Positions 10,862-21,339 of a stretch of 64,000 nucleotides of DNA are shown one piece after another. How positions within the stretch are numbered: the stretch's first letter is position 1; every line of letters starts with the position of its first letter. The position numbers and the translations under genes were made by a program. The notes below the pieces were generated by a model that ran no database searches, was not told the DNA's origin, and saw nothing but the letters and a program-made list of their open reading frames with translations. The stretch lies in NCBI GenBank assembly GCA_902984215.1, contig CADWAF010004931.1, positions 1 to 64,000 on the forward strand. Reading direction: 5' to 3'. This DNA comes from Willaertia magna. Its lineage: Eukaryota; Heterolobosea; Eutetramitea; Acrasida; Naegleriidae.

Positions 10862-11083
10862 TAAGATAAGAAGTATTGCTGGAATGGTTGTTATTGAAAA
10901 TTAAATAAATTAATTTGTATAATGGACTTACACGTCTACATTCATCATTGTTTGATCTGATGATGCCATCAAGCAAAAATTGTCCTTCATTTTTATTTTT
11001 TTTTAAATAAAATAATGAAATGCGTTGTAAAACTTTTGTAAACAGTCAACATAAAATCAAATTTAATTTTATATGGCAAAGTT

Positions 11084-13108
11084 TTATGTGAATGATATTC
11101 CTCTCTTGTGTAGTTTTTCTACTGCTTTGGCAATCTCGTATCTCATGTTTACAGGTGTATTTTCTTCTAAATCTTGTTTCATTTCATTTTCACTTAAAAG
11201 GTCAGTTAAATGATGATAAGAATCAAATATGGAATGTTTTACTTTCACATTCCACAATACTGAACCTAAATATTGTTTATGATGAGCACAGTCTTTAACG
11301 TTAATTATCTCAGCATCTACCATTGTACAATATAAATCTATTACTGACAAATCTGCAAAAGATTTGGTTGACGAAACAAATAAATCAATAAATACAGGAG
11401 TTAACCTAACACGATGCTCTACGGCATCTTTCACTACAGTTAACATTCCCCTTAAATCATTTGCTTTTTTATAAGCCATAAATAATTTATAATGGCATCT
11501 TGTTGAATTACTATTAAATAATTTAAGAGTTCTTAATTTTTTTAAAACTGTCCATGCCTCATTCATCATTTCTGATTTACAGTAAGCATCTAATAAACAT
11601 TCTAACATTCTGGTAGTTGGTTTTAATTTCTCTTTTGTAACAGCATAATCATAAATATTTAAAATTAATTCAATATTAGGTTTCTCTTCAATATGACGGT
11701 CAGCAGTTAATGCAAATAATAATTGTTCAAAAATATTTGTTAATTCCATTTGTACAGAATAATCAAATTCCATCACATTTGTAATGTTTTCTTCATTATC
11801 TGTTAATAATAAAGAGTTTCCACTTATGTCTTTAATTGAATTATCCAAAGCCATTTTAGAATAACTTCTAATATCTCTAAATTTATTTCTATTTTTAATT
11901 AATCTACGAAATAATTGATTAACAATATCTGGTTCATAAATATTACCTAAATAGTGAGCTATTGATTCATAACATTTTAAATAATACATATTATGGTTTA
12001 ATTCCATAATTTTTAAAATACCCATCATTGATTGAATATTTCTACAACCAATTATCACAAAACGAAAAGTATCTTCATCTGGTTTAACGCCTCTTTCTAA
12101 CATTATAGAAAAATATTTTAAAACTAAATTATTCTCTTCTAAGGTATTTTCTTCATTCTTCATCATTTCTTTTGCGTTCTTACTTAATTCTTCATCCTTT
12201 TCTTTACCTTTCTTATCATTTTGATAAGTTCCACTGTTATCTCTATGTTTAGCTTCATAAAAGGCAAAACATGAAAGTAAATGATTCCAATAAGAAGCAT
12301 CATCTAAATCAATATCCCAATCTAAATTTGCTTTTTTATATAAATCTATTGCTTTAGAAACATTGCCTTCTATTCTACAAGCATCTGTCAAAAATATTAA
12401 AGTTGTTTTATTTGGTTCTAGTTTAAATTCACGAATATCTTCCTCAATTTCCCAAACTTTTTTAGTATCTCTTAAACGTAAATAAATATCTATCCACATA
12501 TTCATTAAATGGATATCTAAATGAATTGTAAATGATTTACTTTCTTTGTTATTATCATTTAAGATAAAATATTCTCTAGCTTCTTTATACATTGTTGATA
12601 AATGAAGTAATAAAGTATTTCTTTGTGTTAAAACTAATTTTCTTTCATTAGGATTATTTAAATAAAATTGACTACCTTCCAATGCTTGTTTTACATTTGA
12701 TGTACTTAAAATTGTTTTATCTTTTTTAACAAATGATTGCTGATATTCAACTAATTGTTTTCTTATTTTTGCTAATTCTAAACGTATTGTAACATCATTA
12801 TATTTTAATTTATATTCATTTAATAAAAAGTTTATATTTTGTTCATGTTCATTATTTCCTCTTAATACATTTCTTAAATAAGAGACATTTGTTGAATATT
12901 CTTGACAAAGTGTACCATTTTGAATAACATGGTCTTGATGAAAAGTACTGTATTGTCTTTCTTTTTTAGAGCTATTATTATTCATTATAACTTGTTCTAC
13001 CATTAACGCTGTTCCCATCATTCTCTTCTTTCGGAACGCATTATTTATCAACAAGCCTCTCCCACAACAAACAGAAGAAGAGAAAGCCTTGCTGCAATGT
13101 TTCAACAT
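11084..13108 (-). CDS. Pentatricopeptide-repeat-like mitochondrial protein
   Basis: A 674-residue intronless frame. The N-terminus (MLKHCSKAFSSSVCCGRG, basic, no acids for about 30 residues) looks like a mitochondrial presequence. The body is helical, with repeated helix-turn-helix units of the PPR type: HLMNMWIDIYLRLRDTKKVW, then EPNKTTLIFLTDACRIEGN, then KYFSIMLERGVKPDEDTFRF, and near the C-terminus PTTRMLECLLDAYCKSEMMN and RCHYKLFMAYKKANDLRGM. PPR proteins bind organellar RNA and govern its processing, editing or translation; which RNA this one binds cannot be said. It is transcribed divergently from the small cysteine-rich gene at 13137, with only 28 bp between the two ATGs. Confidence 0.75.
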   Translation of the reverse strand: MLKHCSKAFSSSVCCGRGLLINNAFRKKRMMGTALMVEQVIMNNNSSKKERQYSTFHQDHVIQNGTLCQEYSTNVSYLRNVLRGNNEHEQNINFLLNEYKLKYNDVTIRLELAKIRKQLVEYQQSFVKKDKTILSTSNVKQALEGSQFYLNNPNERKLVLTQRNTLLLHLSTMYKEAREYFILNDNNKESKSFTIHLDIHLMNMWIDIYLRLRDTKKVWEIEEDIREFKLEPNKTTLIFLTDACRIEGNVSKAIDLYKKANLDWDIDLDDASYWNHLLSCFAFYEAKHRDNSGTYQNDKKGKEKDEELSKNAKEMMKNEENTLEENNLVLKYFSIMLERGVKPDEDTFRFVIIGCRNIQSMMGILKIMELNHNMYYLKCYESIAHYLGNIYEPDIVNQLFRRLIKNRNKFRDIRSYSKMALDNSIKDISGNSLLLTDNEENITNVMEFDYSVQMELTNIFEQLLFALTADRHIEEKPNIELILNIYDYAVTKEKLKPTTRMLECLLDAYCKSEMMNEAWTVLKKLRTLKLFNSNSTRCHYKLFMAYKKANDLRGMLTVVKDAVEHRVRLTPVFIDLFVSSTKSFADLSVIDLYCTMVDAEIINVKDCAHHKQYLGSVLWNVKVKHSIFDSYHHLTDLLSENEMKQDLEENTPVNMRYEIAKAVEKLHKRGISFT

Positions 13109-13136
13109 TTTTAAAATTCAATTAATTTTAAAAAAA
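13109..13136. promoter_or_regulatory. 28-bp bidirectional spacer between two divergent ATGs
   Basis: Between the ATG of the PPR-like gene (minus) and the ATG of the cysteine-rich gene (plus) there are only 28 bases, mostly A and T with an A run before the plus ATG. Both 5' leaders must therefore overlap or lie inside the other gene, unless the PPR protein starts at a later methionine. Both products look mitochondrial, so shared regulation is plausible (inference). Confidence 0.4.
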
Positions 13137-13468
13137 ATGGGCGCCAAAAAAGAAGAAATAAATAAAGAGAATGATGAAAGTAATAAGATGAAAAGTAATA
13201 ACTATGAAGGAATAACACAGATTTGCGACACTACAGAATTACAGGAATGCTTTAAGAAATTTCCAAAGAATAGAAATGAACATTGTAAAATAGAAATTGA
13301 AAATTTTAAAAAAGCATGTGAAGCAAAAGCAAAGTATGTTTTTTATTAATATCCAAATTATTTTAATTTCAATTAAAAAAAAGAGAATTTAGAGAAAGAA
13401 TTGAACAAAAAGGAAATAAATTTATAAAAGAGAATGAAACTGTTTGTGAAAATTGTAAAGTTAAATAA
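13137..13468 (+). CDS. Small cysteine-rich CHCH/CX9C-like protein
   Basis: Two exons, 13137-13333 and 13393-13468, with a 59-nt intron (GTATGT...TTTAG), give 90 residues. The centre holds four cysteines in two predicted helices: ICDTTELQEC, then HCKIEIENFKKAC, i.e. C-x7-C-x11-C-x10-C. This resembles but does not exactly match the twin CX9C proteins of the mitochondrial intermembrane space (cytochrome oxidase and respiratory assembly factors). The spliced tail adds a CENC pair before the stop. The N-terminus is charged and has no targeting signal, typical of proteins imported by the Mia40 route. The member identity is not assignable. ATG 13137 was chosen because an A run precedes it. Confidence 0.6.
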
Positions 13469-13591
13469 TTCAAATGTTTACCCAATTAATCATTGTAAAA
13501 AAAAAGGAATCCAATTAATAATTATTGTAATAATTTTAAAACGAATAACGCCAATATATTAAAAAAAGAAAAATAATAATAAATGAAAAGG

Positions 13592-13945
13592 TTAATGTAA
13601 ATTTTCATTATCATAATGATTTTTCTCTTGATATTCTTTTGTTTTTCTTTCAATCTCTTCCCTTTCCATTCTTTTAAAATCTTCTTTAGTTAATCTATCA
13701 TCATTATAAAGTTTAGTAAAAGTAGTAACTTGTACTTTAATATCTTCTATATGAGAAATACCTAAACGATAAGCATCTTTTATTTCTTGTTCCGATTCAT
13801 ATTTTTGTCTAAACATATTTCTTGCTTTTTGTTTTATAAAATCTCTTTGAATTTGTTTAGGTAATTTATTTCCTTCTTTTAAAATTGTTCTATAAAGTGA
13901 ACGAATAGATTTTAATGAAATATCAATTGTTTCATGCATGGACAT
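13592..13945 (-). CDS. LYR-motif (complex 1 LYR) protein
   Basis: A protein of 117 residues with the defining LYR motif near its start (IRSLYRTILKEGNKLP), followed by the family's FIKQKARNMFR helix and a GISHIEDIK segment with an acidic/basic tail. LYR proteins are small mitochondrial matrix factors that work with acyl carrier protein in Fe-S cluster delivery and assembly of respiratory complexes or the ATP synthase. Its length and single domain fit the family. It could be any of several paralogues. The start at 13945 has a second Met two residues later. Confidence 0.75.
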   Translation of the reverse strand: MSMHETIDISLKSIRSLYRTILKEGNKLPKQIQRDFIKQKARNMFRQKYESEQEIKDAYRLGISHIEDIKVQVTTFTKLYNDDRLTKEDFKRMEREEIERKTKEYQEKNHYDNENLH

Positions 13946-14177
13946 TTTTTTTTATTTGTAATATTTTAAAACAGATTAACGATTGAAACTTTAAACCTCT
14001 TTGCTAGGAATGATTGAAACAACATTGTGTTATGAACGTTGAAGTTACTAGTGTTCTTGGTAATGTTGATGTGTATATATTAGTTGTTACTGTAAACATC
14101 ATTGTCTTTTTTCTTTAATCAGCAATTTGAAAAAGCCACTAAAAATTTAATTTTTAGAATCACCAACAAAATAACAA

Positions 14178-17018
14178 ATGCAACAAAATGTACATCATGG
14201 AATAACATCAGAATGGGTCACATTAAATGTACAAAATAATGACAATGTTTTTCCATTAGAAGGTCATACTACATTCTATTGGGAACATGTTATTGCAGAT
14301 GATGATGAATTAGAAAATATTTCTTCTTCTTCAATAAATAATAAATCCACCTATCACATGATTGTTCTATATGGAGGGATTTCAACACCTTTCCGAACAA
14401 CATCAAATAGTATCTACTGTATGGTTCCTAGACATGTAAATAATACTTCTTCTTTAAATACTTTTTCTTCTCCTAACAATAATAATAAGGATAGTAGTTT
14501 ATTTCTTGAAACTTTTCAGTGGGTTAATCCTCCGACTCATTATATACCTTTTATAGCTCCAATAATTAAAACTCAACCTTCTTCTTCTTCTTCTAATTTA
14601 TTAAATGTAAATAATACTTTATCTTTGCATAGTGATGATAATGCGACATTATCTTCTTCTCCTATTAATATTAATTCAGATAATAATATAATAAATGGTA
14701 AAATTAATAATAAATTATTAACAAATTTAAATCGTTCTAGTAATAATTCTTTAAATAATAGTTTTAATCAAAATAATAATAACTTTTATGAACAACAAAA
14801 TAATTCCGAACTTAATGAAATTCCTTTACATAAATCAAGATATGATCATACAATGGTTTTAGCGGGAGATAATAAAGCGTATCTTTTTGGCGGGAGGAAT
14901 GGATTAATTACGAAAAGTCCATTACAAGATTTTTATTTGTATAGTTTAGATATGAATATTTCAAAACAATTTACTTGGGAAATAGTTTACAATCCTTGTT
15001 TTAGAGAGAAAGATATAAATTATCTTAAACAAAATCAAAAATCTTTAAATGATTTATATTTTAGAGAGAGCCCAATCCCTAGATATGGTCACACTTGTAT
15101 TTCAATCAATCAAAGACAACAGACAGCTGGCAGTGGAAATACAAGAAATAAAAATAATAATTCAAATTTACATTTAGGGAGTAGTGAAACTGAAAGTGAT
15201 TCAGGTCTTTCAGATCAAAGTGCAGGTGATTTACTAAATACAACAAGTAGTACTGGAAGTGAAAGTTCTAGATTTAATACAGATAGTGTTATCATCTTAG
15301 ATTGTGCTATTTTACTATTTGGTGGTGTTGCAATGGTTGATTATTCCACAAAGAAATGTAGAGAAGTAAATGATTTTTGGATGTTTAATTGTATTGAAAA
15401 GAAGTGGTTATCATATCCTTCAATAATTGAAAGATATTTTAAGAATTCTAGTCATATTTTAAGATCTAAAGCATCTGATGATTGTTTACAAGAAATTTCA
15501 TTATCTCCAACAACAATTACAATTTCTAATATTAAGAAGAATGGAAAAGCTACAAATAATAATAATATGAATAATAGTAGTAATAATAATTTTAACTTTC
15601 AAAGAGGACCAATCATTGATGATTCATTATTACCAGAAGCTAGATATGGACATATTATGTGTGCCGTTTCTAATGCTGTAATTTATGTCATTGGTGGATC
15701 CACCCTAAATAAGGAAAAATATTTCAAAGATATTTGGCAATTATCTCTAACTTCTTTTGAGTGGAGAAAAGTAAATTTAATTGCTCACAAATCCAACGAA
15801 AAGTATATTTCTAAAATTCCAATAAGATATGCTGCTCATACTGTCATTGGAAGAAAGATATTAATCTATGGAGGTCAACTGTCATATCGTTCTGGTGATT
15901 ATTTAACTGAAATCTTATGCTTTGATACTGAAACCTATCGTCTTTCAATTATTGAGAATAGTATCTCACCACAATTTAATACTGGACTTGTGCGTGCTAC
16001 AATGTTACTTTACGGATTGGATCTTTTTGTTTTTGGTGGGAAAAGAGGTGTCAATTCATTGAAATTTAATGACATTATTCAAAAGTTTAGTTTAAAATTA
16101 AAATCAATTCCTCAAATGAATAGATTGTTGGCAAGAGAAGGGACTAAATTTAAAACTAATAATCAAGTACTTACACATGAAGAGATTATGCAACAAATGC
16201 AAATGTTAGAAGCTCAAGATGACGAACAAGAACATTTGGCAGCCGAAAATGCTGTAAAAATACAATTAATTGCTCACATATTAATGTCAGATTTGTCAAG
16301 TAGTGATTTTTCAAGAAAAGAGGCATTAAGATATATGATTGAGGCTAAAGAAATTGATATTGTTAAACAACTATTTCGTGACATTAATATCCATAAATCT
16401 TTAGCAAATATAATACAATCAGGTTCAAAATCAGATATTCGTTTAACTTGTAAAGTATTAAGACGTTTCTTTAAAGATACAGATCAAGGAACATTACCAT
16501 TTATAATAGCTAGACAAGTTTTAAGATTTATTGAATCTTATTTAACATTAATTAATAGTTTAATTAGATTAAATGAACCAATTAAACAGACACTTCATAT
16601 AGATTATTTAAGTTTATTCCATTTGATGTGTCAAAATTTTGAATTTTATGAATCATTGTCAAAAGAATTTATGAGTGTATTCCAACAATGCTTTAAGATG
16701 AATAATCCATTGTGTAAAGCTACTTTAGATATTTTATCAATGACTATTGATTCCCTTCACTTTTTATCACTCAATGCAATGCATTTTGCTTCTAAATGTG
16801 ATAAAGAATTATGTAAAACTATAAAACAATTTATGAAAGATTGTCAAATGGCAAAAGACACGGCAAAAACACCAATAGACCAAAATTTAATTTACAAGAT
16901 AGATGAATTACTTTTAAAATTAAAAGAAACAATTATAAAACTAGCGCACAGAAGTAGAATAATTAACAAACAATTTTCCAAATTAATTCGATTAGAAGAA
17001 GAGAAAGAATGTCTATAA
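14178..17018 (+). CDS. Kelch-repeat protein with C-terminal helical domain
   Basis: A 946-residue intronless protein. Kelch blades recognisable by aromatic-GG signatures include YDHTMVLAGDNKAYLFGGRNG, PRYGHTCIS with ILLFGGVAMVDY, ARYGHIMCAVSNAVIYVIGG, IRYAAHTVIGRKILIYGG and LDLFVFGGKRG. Between the blades sit long Asn/Ser-rich insertions (around residues 85-210 and 320-370). From about residue 640 to the end the protein is alpha-helical without kelch motifs (EEIMQQMQMLEAQDDEQEHL onward) and resembles armadillo-like or other helical scaffolds. It is probably a scaffold; no partner can be named. Homopolymeric N and S tracts are common in protists of this kind. Confidence 0.8.
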   Translation: MQQNVHHGITSEWVTLNVQNNDNVFPLEGHTTFYWEHVIADDDELENISSSSINNKSTYHMIVLYGGISTPFRTTSNSIYCMVPRHVNNTSSLNTFSSPNNNNKDSSLFLETFQWVNPPTHYIPFIAPIIKTQPSSSSSNLLNVNNTLSLHSDDNATLSSSPININSDNNIINGKINNKLLTNLNRSSNNSLNNSFNQNNNNFYEQQNNSELNEIPLHKSRYDHTMVLAGDNKAYLFGGRNGLITKSPLQDFYLYSLDMNISKQFTWEIVYNPCFREKDINYLKQNQKSLNDLYFRESPIPRYGHTCISINQRQQTAGSGNTRNKNNNSNLHLGSSETESDSGLSDQSAGDLLNTTSSTGSESSRFNTDSVIILDCAILLFGGVAMVDYSTKKCREVNDFWMFNCIEKKWLSYPSIIERYFKNSSHILRSKASDDCLQEISLSPTTITISNIKKNGKATNNNNMNNSSNNNFNFQRGPIIDDSLLPEARYGHIMCAVSNAVIYVIGGSTLNKEKYFKDIWQLSLTSFEWRKVNLIAHKSNEKYISKIPIRYAAHTVIGRKILIYGGQLSYRSGDYLTEILCFDTETYRLSIIENSISPQFNTGLVRATMLLYGLDLFVFGGKRGVNSLKFNDIIQKFSLKLKSIPQMNRLLAREGTKFKTNNQVLTHEEIMQQMQMLEAQDDEQEHLAAENAVKIQLIAHILMSDLSSSDFSRKEALRYMIEAKEIDIVKQLFRDINIHKSLANIIQSGSKSDIRLTCKVLRRFFKDTDQGTLPFIIARQVLRFIESYLTLINSLIRLNEPIKQTLHIDYLSLFHLMCQNFEFYESLSKEFMSVFQQCFKMNNPLCKATLDILSMTIDSLHFLSLNAMHFASKCDKELCKTIKQFMKDCQMAKDTAKTPIDQNLIYKIDELLLKLKETIIKLAHRSRIINKQFSKLIRLEEEKECL

Positions 17019-17260
17019 TAATCACCTCACAATAAATAATATACAACCAATAATAATAATATCAATAACAGTATTGTGTGACCTTCACCAAACCTTTATT
17101 CATATCACCATTTGAAATGTGTTGAAATAGACCTGTAAATAACAAGGCGCTACTTCTCAAAATTAGTTCTTTTTCCCCAAACGGCACTGACCCAACTTGT
17201 GTGAAAATCTTTATTGTGTGAATCGTGCTTATTTAAAATATTAATCCACTCATAAAAAAA

Positions 17261-19379
17261 ATGCTCTCAAATACTACAAGAAAGGCTTCCAATTTTTTAT
17301 TAAAGAAAACATCAAAGAAGAATGTTATTACTACTAGTTTGACCGCAAATATTGCAATTAATAATTCAAAACAAATATGTCAAATTAGAAATTATTCAAC
17401 TTTAACTAAAATAAATAATAATAATAAATATAATAATAAATTTTCAATTCAACAACAATGGATGATCAAATTAATAAATAAAAATAATAAAAGAACTTAT
17501 GCTACATTACCATCTGGAGGTATGTTATTTATTATTCATTCTATTATTTATTATTAACATTATTAACACTTTACAATTCACTATTATTCAATTACTTATT
17601 CAATATTTAATTAATTAAATAGCAACTCTTATTAGTATGCCAGCATTATCACCAACCATGACAAAAGGTAATATTGCTAAATGGTTAAAAAAAGAAGGAG
17701 ATAAATTAGTTCCTGGAGATTTAATTTGTGAAGTTGAAACTGATAAATCAACATTAGAATTTGAATTCCAAGAAGAAGGTTATTTAGCTAAAATTTTAAA
17801 ACCAAGTGGAAGTAGAGATGTTGATTTAGGTGCTCCAATCGCAATCCTAGTTGATGATTTATCAAAGATTGATCAAATTAAAAACCTTTCGGAATCTGAC
17901 CTTACTGGAACAAACACTGCAGCTTCAGCTCCTAAAGAAGAACCTTTAAAGAAAGAACAAACACCTACATCTACTGTTCAACAACAACAAGGTTCTTCAT
18001 CATCAAGTAGTGGTAGTGCATTACCTAAGAATGTACATGAAATTGCAATGCCAGCATTATCACCAACAATGAATAAAGGACGTATTAGTCAATGGATGAA
18101 GAAAGAAGGTGATAAAATCACACAAGGTGAAGTTTTATGTTCCGTTGAAACTGATAAAGCTACTGTAGATTTTGAATTCCAAGAAGATGGTTATTTAGCA
18201 AAGATTTTTATTCAACCAGGACAAGAGATTGATGTTGGTGCTGTAATTGCTTTATTAGCTGAAAATAAGGATGATATTGGAAAGGTTGGAAATTACGTTC
18301 CAGGAAGTGGTGCTGGTGCTTCAACAACATCTACTAGTGCTGGTGCTAGTCAACAACAAGTAAGTCAACAAAATGTTGAACAACAAAAATCGGTAAATGT
18401 TCAACAACAACAAACTGCAACTACAACAAGTGGTGGTAGAGTAATTGCATCACCATTAGCTAAAAAAGTTGCTGAAGAAAAGGGTGTTAATTTATCATTA
18501 ATTGGTAGTGGAACTGGTGATAGAAATAGAATTATTAAAGGTGATGTTGAAGATTTTATTGCATCTGGTGGATTACAAAGAGTACAACAACAAGTTACTC
18601 AACAACAACAAGCAGTACCACAACAACAACAAGTTATTCAACCAACAACAACAACTGCTGGAACAACTACACAATATATTGATATTCCAGTTACTCAAAT
18701 TCGTAAAGTTATTGCAGAAAGATTATTAGAAAGTAAAAGAAATATTCCACATTATTATTTAACTGTAGAGATTGAAGTTGATGAATTATTAAAAGCAAGA
18801 GAAACTTTAAATAAGGCTGGAGTTAAACGTGGATTTAAATTGTCAGTAAATGATTTCTTAGTTAAAGCAGCTTCATTAGCAATGAGAAAAGTTCCAGAAG
18901 TAAATAGTTCATGGCAAGATACTTTTATTCGTCAATACAAAAGTGTTGACTTGTCAGTTGCCGTTCAAACAGATAATGGTTTAATTACACCTATTGTAGC
19001 TGGAGCAGAAGGAAAGGGTTTAGCACAAATTTCAAATGAAATTAAAGAGTTAGCTGGTAGAGCAAAAGAAGGTAAATTAAAACCACAAGAATTCCAAGGT
19101 GGTACTTTTACTATTTCTAATTTAGGAATGTTTGGTATTGATGAATTTTCAGCAATTATTAATCCACCACAAGCTTGTATTTTAGCTGTTGGTAAAACTC
19201 AAAAGAAGGTTGTTCCAAATGAAAATGCAACATCTCCAACTGATGATAAGTATCGTATTGTGACAACTATGAAAGTTACTTTAAGTTGTGATCATCGTGT
19301 AGTTGATGGTGCAGTTGGTGCTCAATGGTTACAAGAATTTAAGACTCTTTGTGAAAATCCACTATTTTTAACTCTTTAA
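17261..19379 (+). CDS. Dihydrolipoyllysine acetyltransferase, pyruvate dehydrogenase E2
   Basis: Two exons, 17261-17519 and 17623-19379, joined across a 103-nt intron in phase (SG-ATLISMPALSPTM), give 671 residues. The domains are a basic, Ser/Asn-rich mitochondrial presequence (about 1-85) and two lipoyl domains, each with PALSPTM and the lipoylated lysine in ETDKSTLEF and ETDKATVDF. A Q/T-rich linker follows, then the peripheral-subunit-binding domain (ASPLAKKVAEEKGVNL), a polyQ linker, and the catalytic acyltransferase core ending with DHRVVDGAVG (HRxxDG active site). It transfers acetyl groups to CoA in the pyruvate dehydrogenase complex. Two lipoyl domains match animal E2; yeast has one. 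The polyQ linkers are unusual but lie between domains. Confidence 0.95.
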
Positions 19380-19563
19380 ATAAAGCCTTTCTTAATGAAT
19401 TAACATAATCTAATTCCTTGTGGCATATTCTCTGCATTACTTTTAAGTATAAAATCATTAATGAAGATATTGCTTCCATTTTCATTGAACCGAGTATAAT
19501 TAACACACCTTTTAAAATTGACTCAATTAGTTTTGCAAAAATCTCTTTTATACTTGAACAACA

Positions 19564-20275
19564 ATGAGTACAAACGGTTCTATTGACCATTGTTTTGAAG
19601 AACAACCTTCCACAAAGAGAAGAAAAGTAAAAAACACAACTGTTTGTTCTTGCAAATGCCTTGAGAGGTCTCGTCAAGTAATGGAAAGCGTTACACTAGA
19701 AGAATTACAGCAACTTTTTGACATTAAATTAGAAGATGCATGTGACACTATAGGAATATCAACCACAAGCATGAAAAAACTATGTAGAAAATTTGGTATT
19801 CCAAGGTAAGTAAAGAGAAGTACAATTAAAATTTAATGTTATGTAAAGATGGCCATATAGGAAACTACAAAGCTTACAGTTGAAAAAAGAGCGAGTTGTC
19901 AAAGAAATGAATGAGACAAAGAATAATCTTGAAAAAGATCAATTACAGGAAGATTTACTTCAGTTAGAGGCAGATATTTTGAGAGTAAGATATCCTACTA
20001 TGCAAGTAAAAAAACAAGAAACTAGAGAGTTTTCAAAGTTAAAAGTTAACAACACATCACCTAATGGCACTAATGTTTGTAATACTTTAATTAATGAAAA
20101 TAGCATTATTTTAATTAGTGAAGATTACAACGATAATGATAACAATAATTCTATAAAAAATAATAATTCTAATGACAATATTCATAACACTTTAATGAAT
20201 GAAAATAATGATGAAGAAATAACAGATCAAAAATTACCATCATTTAGTGCCTTAATAAAAAGCATTGGATTGTAA
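19564..20275 (+). CDS. RWP-RK domain transcription regulator
   Basis: Two exons, 19564-19805 and 19849-20275, give 222 residues. The 43-nt intron (GTAAGT...AAAG) splits the signature: exon 1 ends GIPR and exon 2 begins WPYRKLQSL, giving the RWP-RK hallmark with the preceding helices EELQQLFDIKLEDACDTIGI and TSMKKLCRKFGIPR. A coiled-coil-like acidic/basic helix follows (LKKERVVKEMNETKNNLEKD). The tail is Asn-rich. RWP-RK proteins bind DNA and control nitrogen response or gamete development in plants and algae; they also occur in amoebae. The N-terminal KRRK near residue 20 may be a nuclear signal. Its stop lies six bases from the convergent RING-YEATS gene. Confidence 0.9.
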
Positions 20276-20281
20276 ATAACC

Positions 20282-21199
20282 TTAATTCTCTTCTTCTTCT
20301 TCTGTATGATAATCGTCATCATCGTCATCGTCATCTACCATCAAATCCATTAAGAGTTCACGTAATCCTTGTCCACCACTCGTAGTATTATTACCGTTGA
20401 TATTGTTCTCACTTGTGTTATCTTCTTGTCCACTATTGTTGTTATTTTCGTTAACAACTTTTGAGAATTCTAATTCAACTTCATTCATATCACCATTTCC
20501 ATCAAAGGATAAAGTGTGACTATAATCAAATGGAGGTTTATGCCATTGTTGTTTAAAATAAATTTTAATTCTTATTGTAAAATATCCCCAACCTAAACGT
20601 GTTACAACATAAGGTTGATTTCTTAAAATAATTGTTGGTGGCCTAAATGTTGGATGTAAATCAACTTTAATATGATCAATAAATTCTTCTAAATCATCAT
20701 TTTGATCTTCTCCTCTAACGAAAAAGGTCCATTTATGAATATTTGAATCACCTTCTTCTTCTCTACTAACAAGTGAATGTAAATTTCCAATAAAAAATTT
20801 CTTTTTAATTAATTGTGTTTTTTCTAATATTTCTTGTTCTTCTTTTATTTCTTTTAATCTTTCATTATATTCTTTTGGAAAGAAATTTATTAAAAATTGT
20901 TTTAAATGAATACTTGGTCTAATTTGTTTTAATGAAATACTTCCCAAGTTTGCTCGACAACATGGACAACTTGTGTTGTGTGCTAAACTACGTTCTATAC
21001 AGAATTTACAAAAAGAATGACCACAATGTAAATTTACTGGTTCACATAATAAATGTAAACATAATGGACATTCAAAATCATTTAGTTTAAGCTCAGTTTT
21101 ATTATTTTCTTCATTCAACGTTTCATTGTTATTATTTGAAGAAGTATTTACTTGTTGTTCTAGAGACATTTTTTCAATGTTCTGTTCGTGATGATGCAC
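20282..21199 (-). CDS. RING finger-YEATS domain fusion protein
   Basis: A 305-residue intronless protein. RING finger of C3HC4 type: C44, C47, C59, H61, C64, C67, C78 and C81 (FECPLCLHLL to SCPCCRANLG). After a helical linker (about 100-133) comes a YEATS domain at about 134-247. It starts at GNLHSL and contains IHKWTFFVRG and the acyl-lysine reader loop LHPTF. It continues with the ligand-pocket GWGYF and IRIKIYFKQQW, closing with SHTLSFDG. An Asn-rich and an acidic tail (D/E run) end the protein. RING domains recruit E2 enzymes for ubiquitylation; YEATS domains read acetylated or crotonylated histone lysines. The combination suggests a chromatin-targeted ubiquitin ligase (inference). The start could also be Met11 (21169), which has a stronger A-run context. 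Confidence 0.85.
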   Translation of the reverse strand: MHHHEQNIEKMSLEQQVNTSSNNNNETLNEENNKTELKLNDFECPLCLHLLCEPVNLHCGHSFCKFCIERSLAHNTSCPCCRANLGSISLKQIRPSIHLKQFLINFFPKEYNERLKEIKEEQEILEKTQLIKKKFFIGNLHSLVSREEEGDSNIHKWTFFVRGEDQNDDLEEFIDHIKVDLHPTFRPPTIILRNQPYVVTRLGWGYFTIRIKIYFKQQWHKPPFDYSHTLSFDGNGDMNEVELEFSKVVNENNNNSGQEDNTSENNINGNNTTSGGQGLRELLMDLMVDDDDDDDDYHTEEEEEN

Positions 21200-21339
21200 A
21201 ACCTATTTTTATCACAGTGTTGGTTGAACTTGCCAATTTTTTGTGAATTGTAATTTGGTTTGGGTTGAATCATGGTGCTTGGAATGAAGTTTAAAATACA
21301 TAAATTTTTGTACATTTAGTATACAATATAACAATAGTA

